Origin: Mycolicibacterium fallax
Lineage (GTDB): Bacteria; Actinomycetota; Actinomycetes; Mycobacteriales; Mycobacteriaceae
Length of the DNA: 64,000 nt
Reading direction: 5' to 3'
NCBI RefSeq assembly: GCF_010726955.1
Contig: NZ_AP022603.1
Span: 868,001 to 932,000 of the forward strand
Both the position numbers and the translations under genes were made by a program. This document shows, one piece after another, positions 7,661-16,933 of the stretch. The stretch's first letter is position 1. Each line of letters starts with the position of its first letter. The notes beneath the pieces were generated by a model, which saw nothing but the letters and a program-made list of their open reading frames with translations, ran no database searches and was not told the origin of the DNA.

Positions 7661-7761
7661 CTGTCTGCGAACTGGGCACCGCACCGTGGCGCAATCGCAA
7701 TCCGAGGTTTATCGGGCCGGGCTACGGTGGAATACCCGTAGGACAACGAAGGGTGATTGCG

Positions 7762-8028
7762 ATGATCTGGGACATCGTCTTGTTGATTCTGCTCGGCCTG
7801 ATCTGTGGCGGCATCGCCCGGTTGATCGTGCCCGGCAAGGAGAGCTTCGGCTGGATCGTGACGGCCCTGCTCGGCATCGCCGGGGGCTACGTCGGCGGCA
7901 CGCTGGGCAGCCTGGTGTTCGCGCCGCACCAGTTCGACTTCCGGCCGCCGATCGAGCACTCCTTCATCGGCGGCGTGATCGGTGCGGTCATCCTGCTCTG
8001 GGTGTACAAGAAGGTTGCCACCCGGTAG
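7762..8028 (+). CDS. GlsB/YeaQ/YmgE-family small membrane protein (Rv1861-like)
   Basis: 88-residue inner-membrane protein with three hydrophobic helices and the glycine-rich pattern of the transglycosylase-associated family (LICGGIARLIVPG, ALLGIAGGYVGG, FIGGVIGAVILL). Members are stress-induced membrane proteins without a defined biochemical role. I chose the ATG at 7762 because GAAGG (7748-7752) is spaced 9 bp from it, whereas the in-frame GTG at 7753 directly abuts that sequence. Confidence 0.85.
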   Translation: MIWDIVLLILLGLICGGIARLIVPGKESFGWIVTALLGIAGGYVGGTLGSLVFAPHQFDFRPPIEHSFIGGVIGAVILLWVYKKVATR

Positions 8029-8037
8029 CGGAGCCGT

Positions 8038-9027
8038 TCAGCAGATCGGGGCGCCGTCGAGCCGCTCGACCACCTCGGACAGCGGCCGGCGCGGCGACGC
8101 GGGCAGCGGATCGGCGTTGATCGGCGCCCAGCCGATCCGCAGCAGCATCTGCGGGTAGCTGTCGCCGCCGAGCACCGTCTGCCGGACCATCTCGCGGGTG
8201 TCCGGCAACTCCAGCGGATCGGTGAGCGGGCAGCTGGCCAGCCCGAGCGCCGTCGCGGTCAGCAGCACCACCCCGGTCGCCTCGCCGGCCCGCAGCACGG
8301 TCAACGGGTCATCGGCCACCGTGCCCAGCGCCACCGCCAGGCCGGCGTCCGCGCGGGTGTTGGCCCCGGCGGGCTGCGCCAGGCCGGGATTGGCGAAGAT
8401 CCTGGCCGGGAACACGGCGGCGTCGTCCACCGGCGGGATGTTGCGCGACGGGACCCCGGATTCGAACCCGGCGCGGCCGCTCCACTGCGCCAGCTCCGCG
8501 AGATAGTCGGCGTCGTCGGTGCGCCGTCGCGCAGCGACCGTCAGCGCATGACTGACCTGCGCGGATTTCACCCGGCGCAGGCTCACACCGTGGCGCGCGG
8601 CACGCGAGGCCATCAGTGCGATGTCGCCGCCGGGCACCGGCCAGGAGCTGTAGATCCGGCGATCGGTGCGCCGCCGGGGGATGGCCGCGGCCAGCGCGAT
8701 GTCCTGCTCGCTGCCGCCGCGCCCGCAGATCTCGACACTGGCCAGATGGTCGGGATCCGACGGGTTGGGCAGCCGATGAACGTGGGTCTGCCAGCCCAGT
8801 GCCGCCAGCCCCACGGTCAGGTGCTGCAGCGCGATGCCGCAACTCAGCAGCAGGTCGTGGCGCGTCGGGTCGGTGTGCGGCAGGTGTCGCTCGGAGTCCG
8901 CGTACAGCTGCACCGATTCGGCGCCGACCCGCCATCGCCAGGGTTGCGAATTGTGGATCGACGGCGCCCGAACCGCCAGCGACAGGGCGGCGTGAACGGT
9001 GTCCTCGTCGGGCAGCTCGAGGGTCAT
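8038..9027 (-). CDS. Acg-family nitroreductase-like protein
   Basis: 329-residue protein of the mycobacterial Acg group (Rv2032, Rv3127, Rv3131). It has the flavin-fold signature [13 protein letters not shown] (about 17-29) and a second half-domain with [19 protein letters not shown] (about 257-275). These proteins hold FMN in a closed site and are often DosR-induced; they may sequester flavin rather than reduce nitro compounds. ATG at 9027 ([10 protein letters not shown]). It is divergent from adhA and ends 9 bp after the previous gene. Confidence 0.85.
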   Translation of the reverse strand: MTLELPDEDTVHAALSLAVRAPSIHNSQPWRWRVGAESVQLYADSERHLPHTDPTRHDLLLSCGIALQHLTVGLAALGWQTHVHRLPNPSDPDHLASVEICGRGGSEQDIALAAAIPRRRTDRRIYSSWPVPGGDIALMASRAARHGVSLRRVKSAQVSHALTVAARRRTDDADYLAELAQWSGRAGFESGVPSRNIPPVDDAAVFPARIFANPGLAQPAGANTRADAGLAVALGTVADDPLTVLRAGEATGVVLLTATALGLASCPLTDPLELPDTREMVRQTVLGGDSYPQMLLRIGWAPINADPLPASPRRPLSEVVERLDGAPIC

Positions 9028-9159
9028 ACTCGACACCCTCGCATCGAACGGGCCGCCGGTGGACGCGCAAAGGACCCTTTCGGCGGTGGCATTGGTCACT
9101 TCCGGTCGGCGACGCGGACCGGGCCGCGGGGTGACAATGACAGGGTGGCAGCCGCCGAG

Positions 9160-10209
9160 ATGAACGCCTGGCAGGTGGTGCGGCCGGGACCGATGCGCAC
9201 CCACCCGCTGGAACGACGGCGGGTACCCGTGCCGCGGCCGGGTCCCGGCGAACTGCTGGTCGCGGTGCGGGCCTGCGGGGTGTGCCGCACCGACCTGCAC
9301 GTCGGCGAGGGGGACCTGCCGGTACACCGCCAAAACGTGATCCCCGGCCACGAGGTGGTCGGTGAGGTCCTCGACTGCGGGCCCGGCGCCGCGGGGGAGT
9401 TCGCGGTCGGGGACCGGGTCGGCATCGCCTGGTTGCGGCACACCTGCGGGACCTGCCGCTATTGCCGCCGCGGCGCGGAGAACCTGTGCCCGGACTCCCG
9501 CTACACGGGTTGGGACGCCGACGGCGGGTACGCCGACTACACCACGGTGCCCGCCGCGTTCGCCCATCCGCTGCCGGCCGGGTACACCGACGCCGAGCTG
9601 GCGCCGCTGTTGTGCGCGGGCATCATCGGCTACCGGGCGCTGGCCCGGGCCGAGCTGCCCGAGGGCGGCCGGCTGGGTCTCTACGGCTTCGGCGGCAGCG
9701 CGCACCTGACCGCGCAGGTCGCGCTGGCCCGCGGCGCCGAGGTGCACGTGATGACCCGCGGCGCGGCGGCCCGGGAACTCGCGCTGGGCCTGGGGGTGAC
9801 CTCGGTGCAGGGATCGGCCGACCGGCCGCCGGTGCCGCTGGACGCCGCGATCCTGTTCGCCCCGGTCGGTGAGCTGGTGCTGCCGGCCGCCGAAGCGCTC
9901 GACCGGGGCGGCACACTGTCGATCGCGGGTATCCACCTCTCCGACATTCCGGCGCTGAACTATCAGCGGCACCTGTTTCAGGAGCGCCAGATCCGGTCGG
10001 TCACCTCGAACACCCGCGCCGACGCCCGGGCGTTCCTGCGGTTCGCCGGCGAGCACCGGATGCAGGTCAGCACGCCGGAGTATCCGATGTCGCGGGCCGA
10101 CGAGGCGCTGACCGATCTGGCGGCGGGGCGGATCGCCGGGGCGGCGGTGCTGATCAACGCAGCGGCGTCGAGCGGGTTGGCGTCGAGCGGGTTGGCGTCG
10201 AGCGGCTAG
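9160..10209 (+). CDS. adhA: Zinc-dependent alcohol dehydrogenase AdhA
   Basis: Medium-chain dehydrogenase (Rv1862 homologue) of about 349 residues. The catalytic zinc ligands are in [10 protein letters not shown] and GHEVVGEV, and the structural zinc cysteines in [17 protein letters not shown] (about 93-109). The NAD(P) Rossmann motif is [10 protein letters not shown] near 170. It probably interconverts alcohols and aldehydes. ATG at 9160 ([10 protein letters not shown]) matches M. tuberculosis AdhA better than the upstream GTG at 9145. The C terminus ends in an odd repeated tail [13 protein letters not shown] encoded by 15-bp repeats. The TAG stop sits in CTAG shared with the convergent CPBP gene. 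Confidence 0.9.
   Translation: MNAWQVVRPGPMRTHPLERRRVPVPRPGPGELLVAVRACGVCRTDLHVGEGDLPVHRQNVIPGHEVVGEVLDCGPGAAGEFAVGDRVGIAWLRHTCGTCRYCRRGAENLCPDSRYTGWDADGGYADYTTVPAAFAHPLPAGYTDAELAPLLCAGIIGYRALARAELPEGGRLGLYGFGGSAHLTAQVALARGAEVHVMTRGAAARELALGLGVTSVQGSADRPPVPLDAAILFAPVGELVLPAAEALDRGGTLSIAGIHLSDIPALNYQRHLFQERQIRSVTSNTRADARAFLRFAGEHRMQVSTPEYPMSRADEALTDLAAGRIAGAAVLINAAASSGLASSGLASSG
10165..10205 (+). repeat. 15-bp tandem repeat at the 3' end of adhA
   Basis: GCGTCGAGCGGGTTG occurs twice in full and once in part, directly before the stop codon. It adds an Ala/Ser/Gly/Leu tail to AdhA. The unit length keeps frame, so copy number can change without frameshift. Confidence 0.85.
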
Positions 10210-11009
10210 CTGGAGGCGTGCCAGACCAGCGCGGCGGCCAGCGCACCGATGCCGTTGAGCGACCAGTGCAGCGCGATCGGCGCGAGCAGGCTGCCGCTGC
10301 GGCGGCGCAGCCAGGTGAAGACGAAACCGGCGGCGGCGGTCGCGATGACGGCCCCGACGATGCCGGCCAGCACACCGAACAACCCGCCGCCGAGGATTCG
10401 GCTGAACCCGATATTGCCGGCGGTCAGGCCCAGTGAGCTGGCGATGTGCCAGAAGCCGAACAGCAGCGATCCGACGGCCAGCACGCCGCGGAAGCCCCAG
10501 GCCCGGGCCAGCGCGCCGTGCAGCACGCCGCGAAAGGCCAGTTCCTCGGGGATGACGGTCTGCAGCGGGATGATCAGCATGGAGGCGATCAGCGCGCCCG
10601 AGAGCGTCGCGTAGTGGTCGTTCAGGAACATCGGCCGGGTCCAGGGCAGCAGCGCGCCGATCGCGACGACCGTTGCGACCAGGGCGAAGGCGCCGAGCCC
10701 GTAGAGAATCCCGGAGCGCCAGGAGTCGCGGCCGAGCCCGAGTTCGGACCAGCCCAGACCGCGCGAGCGCACCAGCATCAGCAGCCCCACGGCCGCGGCC
10801 GGGACGGTCACGATGTTCGCCCACGGAGTGGTGAAGTGCGCGATCAGATTGGTCAGCGCGAGCACCACCACCACGACGGCGATGTCGACGTAGATGTGCG
10901 CGTGCTGCAGGGCGGTCAGCGCCGAGGCCAGCGGATGGTGAAACGACGGATGCGGGGCCGGCGCGCCGTCAGACAGCGGCACGGCGGCGTTCGAATCGAT
11001 CGTCGTCAC
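10206..11009 (-). CDS. CPBP-family intramembrane glutamic endopeptidase (Rv1863c-like)
   Basis: 267-residue polytopic membrane protein of the CAAX protease/bacteriocin-processing (ABI) family. The three motifs are present: PEELAFRG (EExxxR), FGFWH (FxxxH) and HWSLNG (HxxxN) near the C terminus. About seven hydrophobic helices are predicted. Substrate unknown. I chose the GTG at 11009 ([10 protein letters not shown]); a longer open frame upstream is antisense to the thiolase-like gene and is not real. Its stop overlaps the adhA stop in CTAG. Confidence 0.85.
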   Translation of the reverse strand: MTTIDSNAAVPLSDGAPAPHPSFHHPLASALTALQHAHIYVDIAVVVVVLALTNLIAHFTTPWANIVTVPAAAVGLLMLVRSRGLGWSELGLGRDSWRSGILYGLGAFALVATVVAIGALLPWTRPMFLNDHYATLSGALIASMLIIPLQTVIPEELAFRGVLHGALARAWGFRGVLAVGSLLFGFWHIASSLGLTAGNIGFSRILGGGLFGVLAGIVGAVIATAAAGFVFTWLRRRSGSLLAPIALHWSLNGIGALAAALVWHASS

Positions 11010-11114
11010 CGGAAAATCATAGCGGATTTCACCGTCAGTGCAGGTCAAGAGATCTTTATCACGGACAAACCTGGTCAGAAGTGACACAAGTTGCAGTTTG
11101 GCTACTGTGTGCTG

Positions 11115-12596
11115 GTGACACTGGATCCCCGCACCCCGGTCCTGGTCGGCTACGGCCAGATCAATCAGCACGACGATCCGGCCACCGCGCCCGGCGAACC
11201 CGTCGAGTTGATGGCCCGGGCCGCCCGCCGGGCGGCCGACGACGCGGTGCTGGCCGCCGTCGACACCGTCGCGGTGGTGAACCTGCTGTCCTGGAAGTAC
11301 CGCGACCCGGGGCTGCTGCTGGCCGAGAAGATCGGCGCGCGACCGGCCCGCACCGGCTACACCGGTGTCGGCGGCAACATGCCGCAGACCCTGGTCAACC
11401 GGGCTTGCCGGGACATCCTGGCCGGGCGAGCCGAGGTGGTGTTGCTGGCCGGCGGGGAGACCTGGCGCACCAACAAGCGGCTCAAGGCCACCGGCGCCGA
11501 GCCGCCGTGGACCGTGCAGGACGAGGCGGTGCCGCAGGCCGAGGTGGTCGCCGAGGGTGCCGAACTGGCCGGCCCGGCCCAGTTGCGGGTGCACCTGCTG
11601 CTGCCCTCGCATGTCTACCCGCTGTTCGAGCAGGCAATCCGGGTGACCGCGGGCACGGCTCCCGAGCAGCACCGGGCCCGGCTCGGCGGCCTGTGGCAGC
11701 GCTTCAACGCCGTCGCGCAGCACAACCCGCACGCCTGGAATCGCCGTGCGGTCGGCGCCGAGGAGATCTGGCGGGACGGCCCGGACAATCGGATGATCAG
11801 CTGGCCCTACACCAAGCTGATGAACTCCAACAACATGGTCGACCAGGGCGCGGCGCTGGTGCTGACCTCGGTGCGGCGCGCCGGTGAGCTGGGCATCCCG
11901 CGGGACACCTGGGTATTCCCCTGGTCGGGCACCGATGCCCACGACACCTACGACATCGCCGAGCGCGCCGCCTTTGACCGTTCCCCGGCAATCCGGATTG
12001 CCGGGGAACGGGCGCTGGCGCTGGCCGGACTGGGCGTCGACGACATCGATCTGGTCGACGTCTACTCCTGCTTCCCGTCGGCGGTCCAGATCGCCGCGGC
12101 CGAACTGGGCCTGGCCGTCGACGACGACGCCCGGCCGCTGACGGTGACCGGCGGGCTGACCTTCGCCGGCGGGCCGTGGAACAACTACGTGATGCACTCC
12201 ATTGCGACGATGGCCGAGCGGCTGGCCGCCGGGGCCGGTGCCCGCGGGTTGATCACCGCCAATGGCGGTTACCTGACCAAGCACGCGTTCGGCGTCTACG
12301 GCACCGAACCGCCGCCGGACGGATTCCGCTGGGCCGACGTGCAGGACGAGGTCGACCGCGAGCCGACCCGGACCGCGGCCCCGGACTTCGCCGGCACCGG
12401 CCGGGTGGAGACCTGGACCACGCCGGTCGGGCGCGACGGCACCCCGGAGAAGGTGTTCGCCACGGTGGACACCGGTGACGGACGCCGGGCCATCGCGGTC
12501 GTCCACGACCCCGCCCAGGCCGCCGCCTCGACCACCGAGGACCTCGCCGGCGCCGCCATCGAGGTGCGTCCGGACGGGACCGCCGAGCTGGGCTAG
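11115..12596 (+). CDS. Thiolase-fold acetyl-CoA acetyltransferase-like protein (Rv1867-like)
   Basis: Protein of about 493 residues from the thiolase superfamily group that includes Rv1867. It begins LDPRTPVLVGYGQI, contains NMPQTLVNRACRDILAGRAEVVLLAGGET (about 85-115) and the glycine-rich GLTFAGGPWNNYVMH (about 350-364). The active-site Cys of degradative thiolases appears replaced in the usual nucleophile region (VGGNMPQ), so thiolytic activity is doubtful. A -10-like TACTGT at 11103-11108 sits 6 bp before the GTG at 11115, suggesting a leaderless transcript; an in-frame GTG at 11109 is possible. The Rv1868-like gene follows. Confidence 0.8.
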   Translation: MTLDPRTPVLVGYGQINQHDDPATAPGEPVELMARAARRAADDAVLAAVDTVAVVNLLSWKYRDPGLLLAEKIGARPARTGYTGVGGNMPQTLVNRACRDILAGRAEVVLLAGGETWRTNKRLKATGAEPPWTVQDEAVPQAEVVAEGAELAGPAQLRVHLLLPSHVYPLFEQAIRVTAGTAPEQHRARLGGLWQRFNAVAQHNPHAWNRRAVGAEEIWRDGPDNRMISWPYTKLMNSNNMVDQGAALVLTSVRRAGELGIPRDTWVFPWSGTDAHDTYDIAERAAFDRSPAIRIAGERALALAGLGVDDIDLVDVYSCFPSAVQIAAAELGLAVDDDARPLTVTGGLTFAGGPWNNYVMHSIATMAERLAAGAGARGLITANGGYLTKHAFGVYGTEPPPDGFRWADVQDEVDREPTRTAAPDFAGTGRVETWTTPVGRDGTPEKVFATVDTGDGRRAIAVVHDPAQAAASTTEDLAGAAIEVRPDGTAELG

Positions 12597-12681
12597 CCGC
12601 CGGGTCGGCCGGACCGGCGAAATCGGTGCCGCAACCGCGGCGACGCTCCTATTCTCGAGTGCGGCACGGATCGGGGGTGTT

Positions 12682-14448
12682 ATGCGGATATTGCTCACCG
12701 GCGCGGGCAGCGGGCTCGGCCGGGCCGCCGCGCGGCACCTGATCGCCGCCGGTCACGACGTCACCGGGATCTCCGAGGCCGGCCATCCGATGCTGGACGC
12801 GCGGGTCCGGCTGCACCGTGGTCCGCTGACCGGGCCGGTGCTGCAGGATCTCGCCGATGAGGCCGACGCCATCGTGCACCTGGCTCCGGTCGAGCCGGGG
12901 GAGCCCGACGCCGCGGGGCCCTCCGGCGTGCTGGCGGTCAGTGACGCCGCCGGGCGGTCCGGCTCCCGACTGCTGTTCGTGGTGCCTGCCGCCGGCGACC
13001 CGGACATCTACCGCTACCCGGAGCAGTTGGTGACCTCGAGCTGGGCCCCGAGCCTGGTCATCCGGGTCGCGCCGCTGCTGGGCCGGGAACCGATCCCGAT
13101 GGTGGCCCGCACGGTGCACACGCTGCGCCGCCGCGGCGGGCCCGAGTCGATGCGGCTGCTGCACGTCGACGACCTGCTGCGATTCCTGTCCCGCGCGGTC
13201 GGCTCGCACCGCACCGGAACCGTCGACCTGGCCATCGCCGAACCGGTTTCGGTGGCCGCGGCCCGGCGCTGGTTGGCCGGCGCCAGCCTTCCGCTGCGTC
13301 GCCGAAGCCCCTGGACGGACCCCGATCCCGGCTACAAACTCCTTCCGCTGCAACGTGATTGGGAGTTCAGCTGCGGGTGGACCGGGCTGGCGGCGGTGAT
13401 CGACACCGCCCGCGGCTGCGGGCGGCGGCTGCACCCGGGCGGCGCGGCACCGCCGCGGATCACCGTCGAGGTCCCCGGCACCGACCTGATCGACGCCGCG
13501 CCGATCGGCCAGGCCGGCGAACTCGACGACCGCATCGATGCGCGGTTCCCGGTCTTCGTCGCGCCCCCCGCGGCCGGCCCGGACGACCGACCCGCCGGGC
13601 CGCTGTCGCCGCTGTCGCTGGACCTGCACGCCGGCGGGCTGGGGTGCGCCCAGCGCGCGGTGGCCGCGGCACTGGGACTGCCCGCCGGGCTCGGTGAGGA
13701 ATGGACCCACCGGGCCACCGCGGTGTTCGGGCACCGGTTCTACGCCGGCCAGTCGGTCGCGACCGCGGTCGGCGAACTGGGTGTGCACCGCGCCGCGACG
13801 CACCCCCGACTGCTGACGCTGGCCGGGCGCTACGGCGCCGAATGCGACGCGCTGACCCTGGACGTGGCCACCGACGCCGGAATCGACACCGCGGTCGGCG
13901 AGCTGTCCGACGCCGCGCTGAGCGTGCGGATCCGGTTGCTGGGCAACCGGATTCGGCAGGGCTGGACGACGACGACGCTCGGGCTGCTGATCGAGGACAC
14001 CCTCGGCCCGGTCGCCGAGCGCCGGGCCCCGCTGGCCTGGAGCCTGCGGCTGGCCGGCGCGGCGATGCGACTGGACCTGGCCGGGCTGCCGGACGCGCCC
14101 GCGGGCACCCTGGAAACCCCGGGCGCCGGGCAGCCGCCGGCGCTGACCCGGCGACTGCTGGACACCGCGCGGGCCGGCCGGGAGAAATGCTGGCAGCTGA
14201 CGCTGGCCGACCTGACCCGGCTGGCCGCGGCGGTGACCGAGGCCGGCCGGCGGATGGCGGCCGTGCGCGCGCTGGCCGCAGCCGCCGACGTGCACCTGCT
14301 GACCTGCGAGGAAATCGCCGTGGGCCCGCTGGACTCCCGGCTGCGGGTCAAACGCCGGCGCGCCGACGCCGACCGGCTGGCCGCGATCGCCATGCCGGCG
14401 CTGATCGACGGCCAGTGGGGTCCGGGGGCGCAGCGCGACGCCGGCTGA
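12682..14448 (+). CDS. Rossmann-fold NAD-dependent epimerase-like protein with long C-terminal domain (Rv1868-like)
   Basis: 588-residue protein. The N terminus (1-230) is an NAD(P)-binding epimerase/SDR domain opening MRILLTGAGSGLGRAAARH, with YRYPEQLVTSS near 112-122. The remaining 350 residues are mostly helical and Ala/Leu/Arg-rich. The segment with DVHLLTCEEIAVGPLDSRL near 535-555 resembles the linker of PEP-utilising enzymes, but this is a weak resemblance. ATG at 12682 follows a GGGGGTGTT stretch. Its place after the Rv1867-like gene matches M. tuberculosis. Function unknown; possibly modifies a polyketide or lipid intermediate. Confidence 0.7.
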   Translation: MRILLTGAGSGLGRAAARHLIAAGHDVTGISEAGHPMLDARVRLHRGPLTGPVLQDLADEADAIVHLAPVEPGEPDAAGPSGVLAVSDAAGRSGSRLLFVVPAAGDPDIYRYPEQLVTSSWAPSLVIRVAPLLGREPIPMVARTVHTLRRRGGPESMRLLHVDDLLRFLSRAVGSHRTGTVDLAIAEPVSVAAARRWLAGASLPLRRRSPWTDPDPGYKLLPLQRDWEFSCGWTGLAAVIDTARGCGRRLHPGGAAPPRITVEVPGTDLIDAAPIGQAGELDDRIDARFPVFVAPPAAGPDDRPAGPLSPLSLDLHAGGLGCAQRAVAAALGLPAGLGEEWTHRATAVFGHRFYAGQSVATAVGELGVHRAATHPRLLTLAGRYGAECDALTLDVATDAGIDTAVGELSDAALSVRIRLLGNRIRQGWTTTTLGLLIEDTLGPVAERRAPLAWSLRLAGAAMRLDLAGLPDAPAGTLETPGAGQPPALTRRLLDTARAGREKCWQLTLADLTRLAAAVTEAGRRMAAVRALAAAADVHLLTCEEIAVGPLDSRLRVKRRRADADRLAAIAMPALIDGQWGPGAQRDAG

Positions 14449-14469
14449 ACCGCTCGGCTCACCGGGTCC

Positions 14470-15768
14470 TCAGGCCGGCTCCAGGATCAGCCAGCCGGGC
14501 GCGGGCACGGTGAACTCGGTGCCGACCTGCGGCGGCGGGGCGCCGCCACCGGCCAGGATCCGGGCCGGGCGGGGCAGCCCGAAGCCGACCGGCCCGTCGT
14601 CGATGTTCAGCGCGACGAACAGTTCGTCGTCCCCGCGGTGGACGCGGTACAGGTAGCGGCGGTTGTCCAGCCGCAGTGCCTCGGTGCGGGCGGTGTGCAG
14701 CCACGGATGCCTGCGCCGCAGCCCGATCAGGAACTGGTGCAGCGCAAACATCTGCCGGCCTGCCTCGTCCACCGGCAATGGCGGAGCGCCGAACTCGGGG
14801 CGCACGGCGTCGTCGCCGCCGAACCGGTCCTCCTTGATGCCGCGGAAGGCGAATTCGTCGCCGGCGTAGATGGTTGGCACCCCGCCGACGGTCAGCAGCA
14901 ACACCAGCGCCAGCGCCACGTGCTCGGGTTCGGTCAGCCGGCTGGCGATGCGGGTGACGTCGTGATTGCCGATGAAGGTTTGCGGCACAAACGAATCCAG
15001 GAACTCGTCGTGGCGTCGCAGGGCCCAGTCGAGTTCGTGGAAGTTGCCGTCGTTCAGCGAGCTCCAGATCGCCTTCCACAGCTCGTACTGGGTGACCGCG
15101 TCGAAGCCGGCCGCGCTGACCAGGCCGGCGTAGTCACCGTGGATCACCTCGCCGACGATCCACGCCTCGGGGTGCGCGGCACGCACCCGGGGCAGCACCG
15201 CGGTCCAGAACCGCGGCGGTACCGCGTACGCCGCGTCCAGTCGCCAGCCGTGCACGCCGCGGTCGAGCCAGTGCGTCATCACCTCGGTGACGTAGTCGGC
15301 GACCGCCGGGTTGGCGTGGTTGAGGGTGATCAGGTCGCCGTGGCCCTCGAAGGTGCCGAACTCGTCGGGCCCGCCGAGGAACCAGTCGCGCGCCGCGGCG
15401 TCACCCTCGCGGGCCGCCCGGTACCGCGGGAACTCGGTGCCGACGTGGTTGAACACCCCGTCCAGCAGCACCCGCAGGCCGCGCTCCCGGGCGGCGGCGA
15501 CCAGCGCGTCGAGGTCGTCGTCGGTGCCCAGGCGCGGATCGATGCGGAAATGGTCGGTGGTGTCGTAGCCGTGGCTGCGGGAGGCGAAGATCGGGCCGAG
15601 CGCGATGCCGGAGGCCCCCAGCGCCTGGGCGTGGTCGAGCCAGGCGGTCACCCGGGCCAGTTGGTGCGCGGCGGGCCCCGGCGGCTGCTCGGACGGGTAG
15701 GCCCCGACGAAGCCCAGCGGATACACCTGCCACCAGATCGCGTGTGCCACCCAATCCGGCTCGGTCAT
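14470..15768 (-). CDS. GH13 alpha-amylase-family glycosyl hydrolase
   Basis: 432-residue TIM-barrel enzyme acting on alpha-glucans or maltosides. The GH13 motifs are in order: LDGVFNHVG (region I, about 101-109), GWRLDAAYA with the nucleophile Asp (about 173-181), WIVGEVIHGDY with the acid/base Glu (about 200-210), and FIGNHDVTRI with the third Asp (about 259-268). There is no signal peptide, so it acts in the cytosol, perhaps in glycogen or trehalose metabolism. ATG at 15768 (MTEPDWVAHA). Confidence 0.88.
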   Translation of the reverse strand: MTEPDWVAHAIWWQVYPLGFVGAYPSEQPPGPAAHQLARVTAWLDHAQALGASGIALGPIFASRSHGYDTTDHFRIDPRLGTDDDLDALVAAARERGLRVLLDGVFNHVGTEFPRYRAAREGDAAARDWFLGGPDEFGTFEGHGDLITLNHANPAVADYVTEVMTHWLDRGVHGWRLDAAYAVPPRFWTAVLPRVRAAHPEAWIVGEVIHGDYAGLVSAAGFDAVTQYELWKAIWSSLNDGNFHELDWALRRHDEFLDSFVPQTFIGNHDVTRIASRLTEPEHVALALVLLLTVGGVPTIYAGDEFAFRGIKEDRFGGDDAVRPEFGAPPLPVDEAGRQMFALHQFLIGLRRRHPWLHTARTEALRLDNRRYLYRVHRGDDELFVALNIDDGPVGFGLPRPARILAGGGAPPPQVGTEFTVPAPGWLILEPA

Positions 15769-15882
15769 GGCGGGCAGTCTAGTCACCGGCCCCGAGATGG
15801 TTGCCGACGGCAAAACCCGGTAGGAAGTCGCCGCGCCGGATAGGTTCAGTCCCGTGGATCTTTGGTGTGCCGGGTTCCCCCG

Positions 15883-16932
15883 ATGCTGATCGCCGCCCTG
15901 CGCGATCTGCAATGGCGCAAGCGCAGATTCATCATCGCGGTGATCGGAACGGCGTTCGTGTTCGCGATGACCCTGGTGCTGACCGGTCTGGCCAACGGAT
16001 TTCGGGTCGAGGCCAGCAACACCGTCAACTCCTTCGGGGTCGACTACTTCGTGATCCAGGACGGCACCGTCGGCCCGTTCCTGGGCTCATCGCCGTTCGC
16101 CGAGGCCGAACTGATCCGGTTCCGGCACCTGCCGGGTGTGCACGCCTCGGCCCCGCTGGTGTACGCGGGCACCACCGCGATGGACAACGGCGTCGCCAAG
16201 ACGATGAACATGTTCGGCGCGCCGACCCAGGGGCCCGGAATGCCGGAGATGACCGAAGGCCGACCGCCGGAGAACCAGAACGAGGTCTCGGTCTCCTCGA
16301 CGCTGGGCCGCAAGATCGGTGACACCCTGCAGATCGGTTCGTACACCATCGAGGTGGTGGGCATCGTGGAGAACTCCACCGTGCTGGCCAAGCAGCCCAA
16401 CCTGTTTCTGACCCCGGAGGGTGCGCAGCGGCTGGTGTACGGCGACAAGCCGGTGATCTCCTCGATCGGAATTCGCGGCGACCCGCAGGAGCTGCTGCCG
16501 GGCTTCCGCGCGGTGGACCGCCAGGGCGCCGTCGACGACATGATGCGCCCGCTGAAGGTCGCCGTCGATGCGATCTCGATCATGGCGCTGCTGCTGTGGG
16601 TGGTGGCCGCGCTGATCGTGGGCTCGGTGATCTACATGTCGGCGCTGGAGCGCAACCGGGACTTCGCGGTGTTCAAGGCGGTCGGGGTGCAGACCCGTTC
16701 GGTGCTGGCCGGCCTGGCGCTGCAGGCGATCATCATCGCGATCGTCTCGGCGGTGTTCGGGGTGCTGCTCTCGCTGGTACTGGGGCCGATGTTCCCGATG
16801 CGGGTCGATGTCCCGCTCGGCGCCTTGCTGTTGCTGCCGATCGTCGCGGTCAGCATCGGGCTGGTCGCGAGCATCGCCGGCCTGCGCCGCGCGGTCGCCG
16901 TCGACCCGGCCATTGCGTTCGGAGGGCCCTGA
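15883..16932 (+). CDS. FtsX/MacB-type ABC transporter permease
   Basis: 349-residue membrane protein with an N-terminal anchor (RRFIIAVIGTAFVFAMTLVL, about 13-32), a large extracytoplasmic MacB-like domain (40-220), and three C-terminal helices including IYMSALERNRDFAVFKAVGV (about 250-270), the family's coupling signature. Such permeases often move lipids or peptides or transmit force across the membrane. The stop is 1 bp before the GTG of the ATPase gene, so the two are translated together. It resembles M. tuberculosis Rv2563. ATG at 15883 (MLIAALRDLQ). Confidence 0.88.
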   Translation: MLIAALRDLQWRKRRFIIAVIGTAFVFAMTLVLTGLANGFRVEASNTVNSFGVDYFVIQDGTVGPFLGSSPFAEAELIRFRHLPGVHASAPLVYAGTTAMDNGVAKTMNMFGAPTQGPGMPEMTEGRPPENQNEVSVSSTLGRKIGDTLQIGSYTIEVVGIVENSTVLAKQPNLFLTPEGAQRLVYGDKPVISSIGIRGDPQELLPGFRAVDRQGAVDDMMRPLKVAVDAISIMALLLWVVAALIVGSVIYMSALERNRDFAVFKAVGVQTRSVLAGLALQAIIIAIVSAVFGVLLSLVLGPMFPMRVDVPLGALLLLPIVAVSIGLVASIAGLRRAVAVDPAIAFGGP

Positions 16933-16933
16933 G

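Noticed and set aside
9066..9090. DosR box between the nitroreductase gene and adhA (AAAGGACCCTTTCGGC)
   Set aside because: It resembles the motif only with an inserted base and is not palindromic, so I did not list it as a site.
8038..10824. Minus-strand frame of 928 codons over adhA
   Set aside because: The part beyond 9027 is antisense to adhA and the CPBP gene and has no protein-like features; only the nitroreductase at its end is real.
10206..12698. Long minus-strand frame of 830 codons across the thiolase-like gene
   Set aside because: Only the C-terminal 267 codons show membrane-protease sequence; the rest is the antisense shadow of the thiolase-like gene and has a low-complexity Gly/Arg/Val composition.
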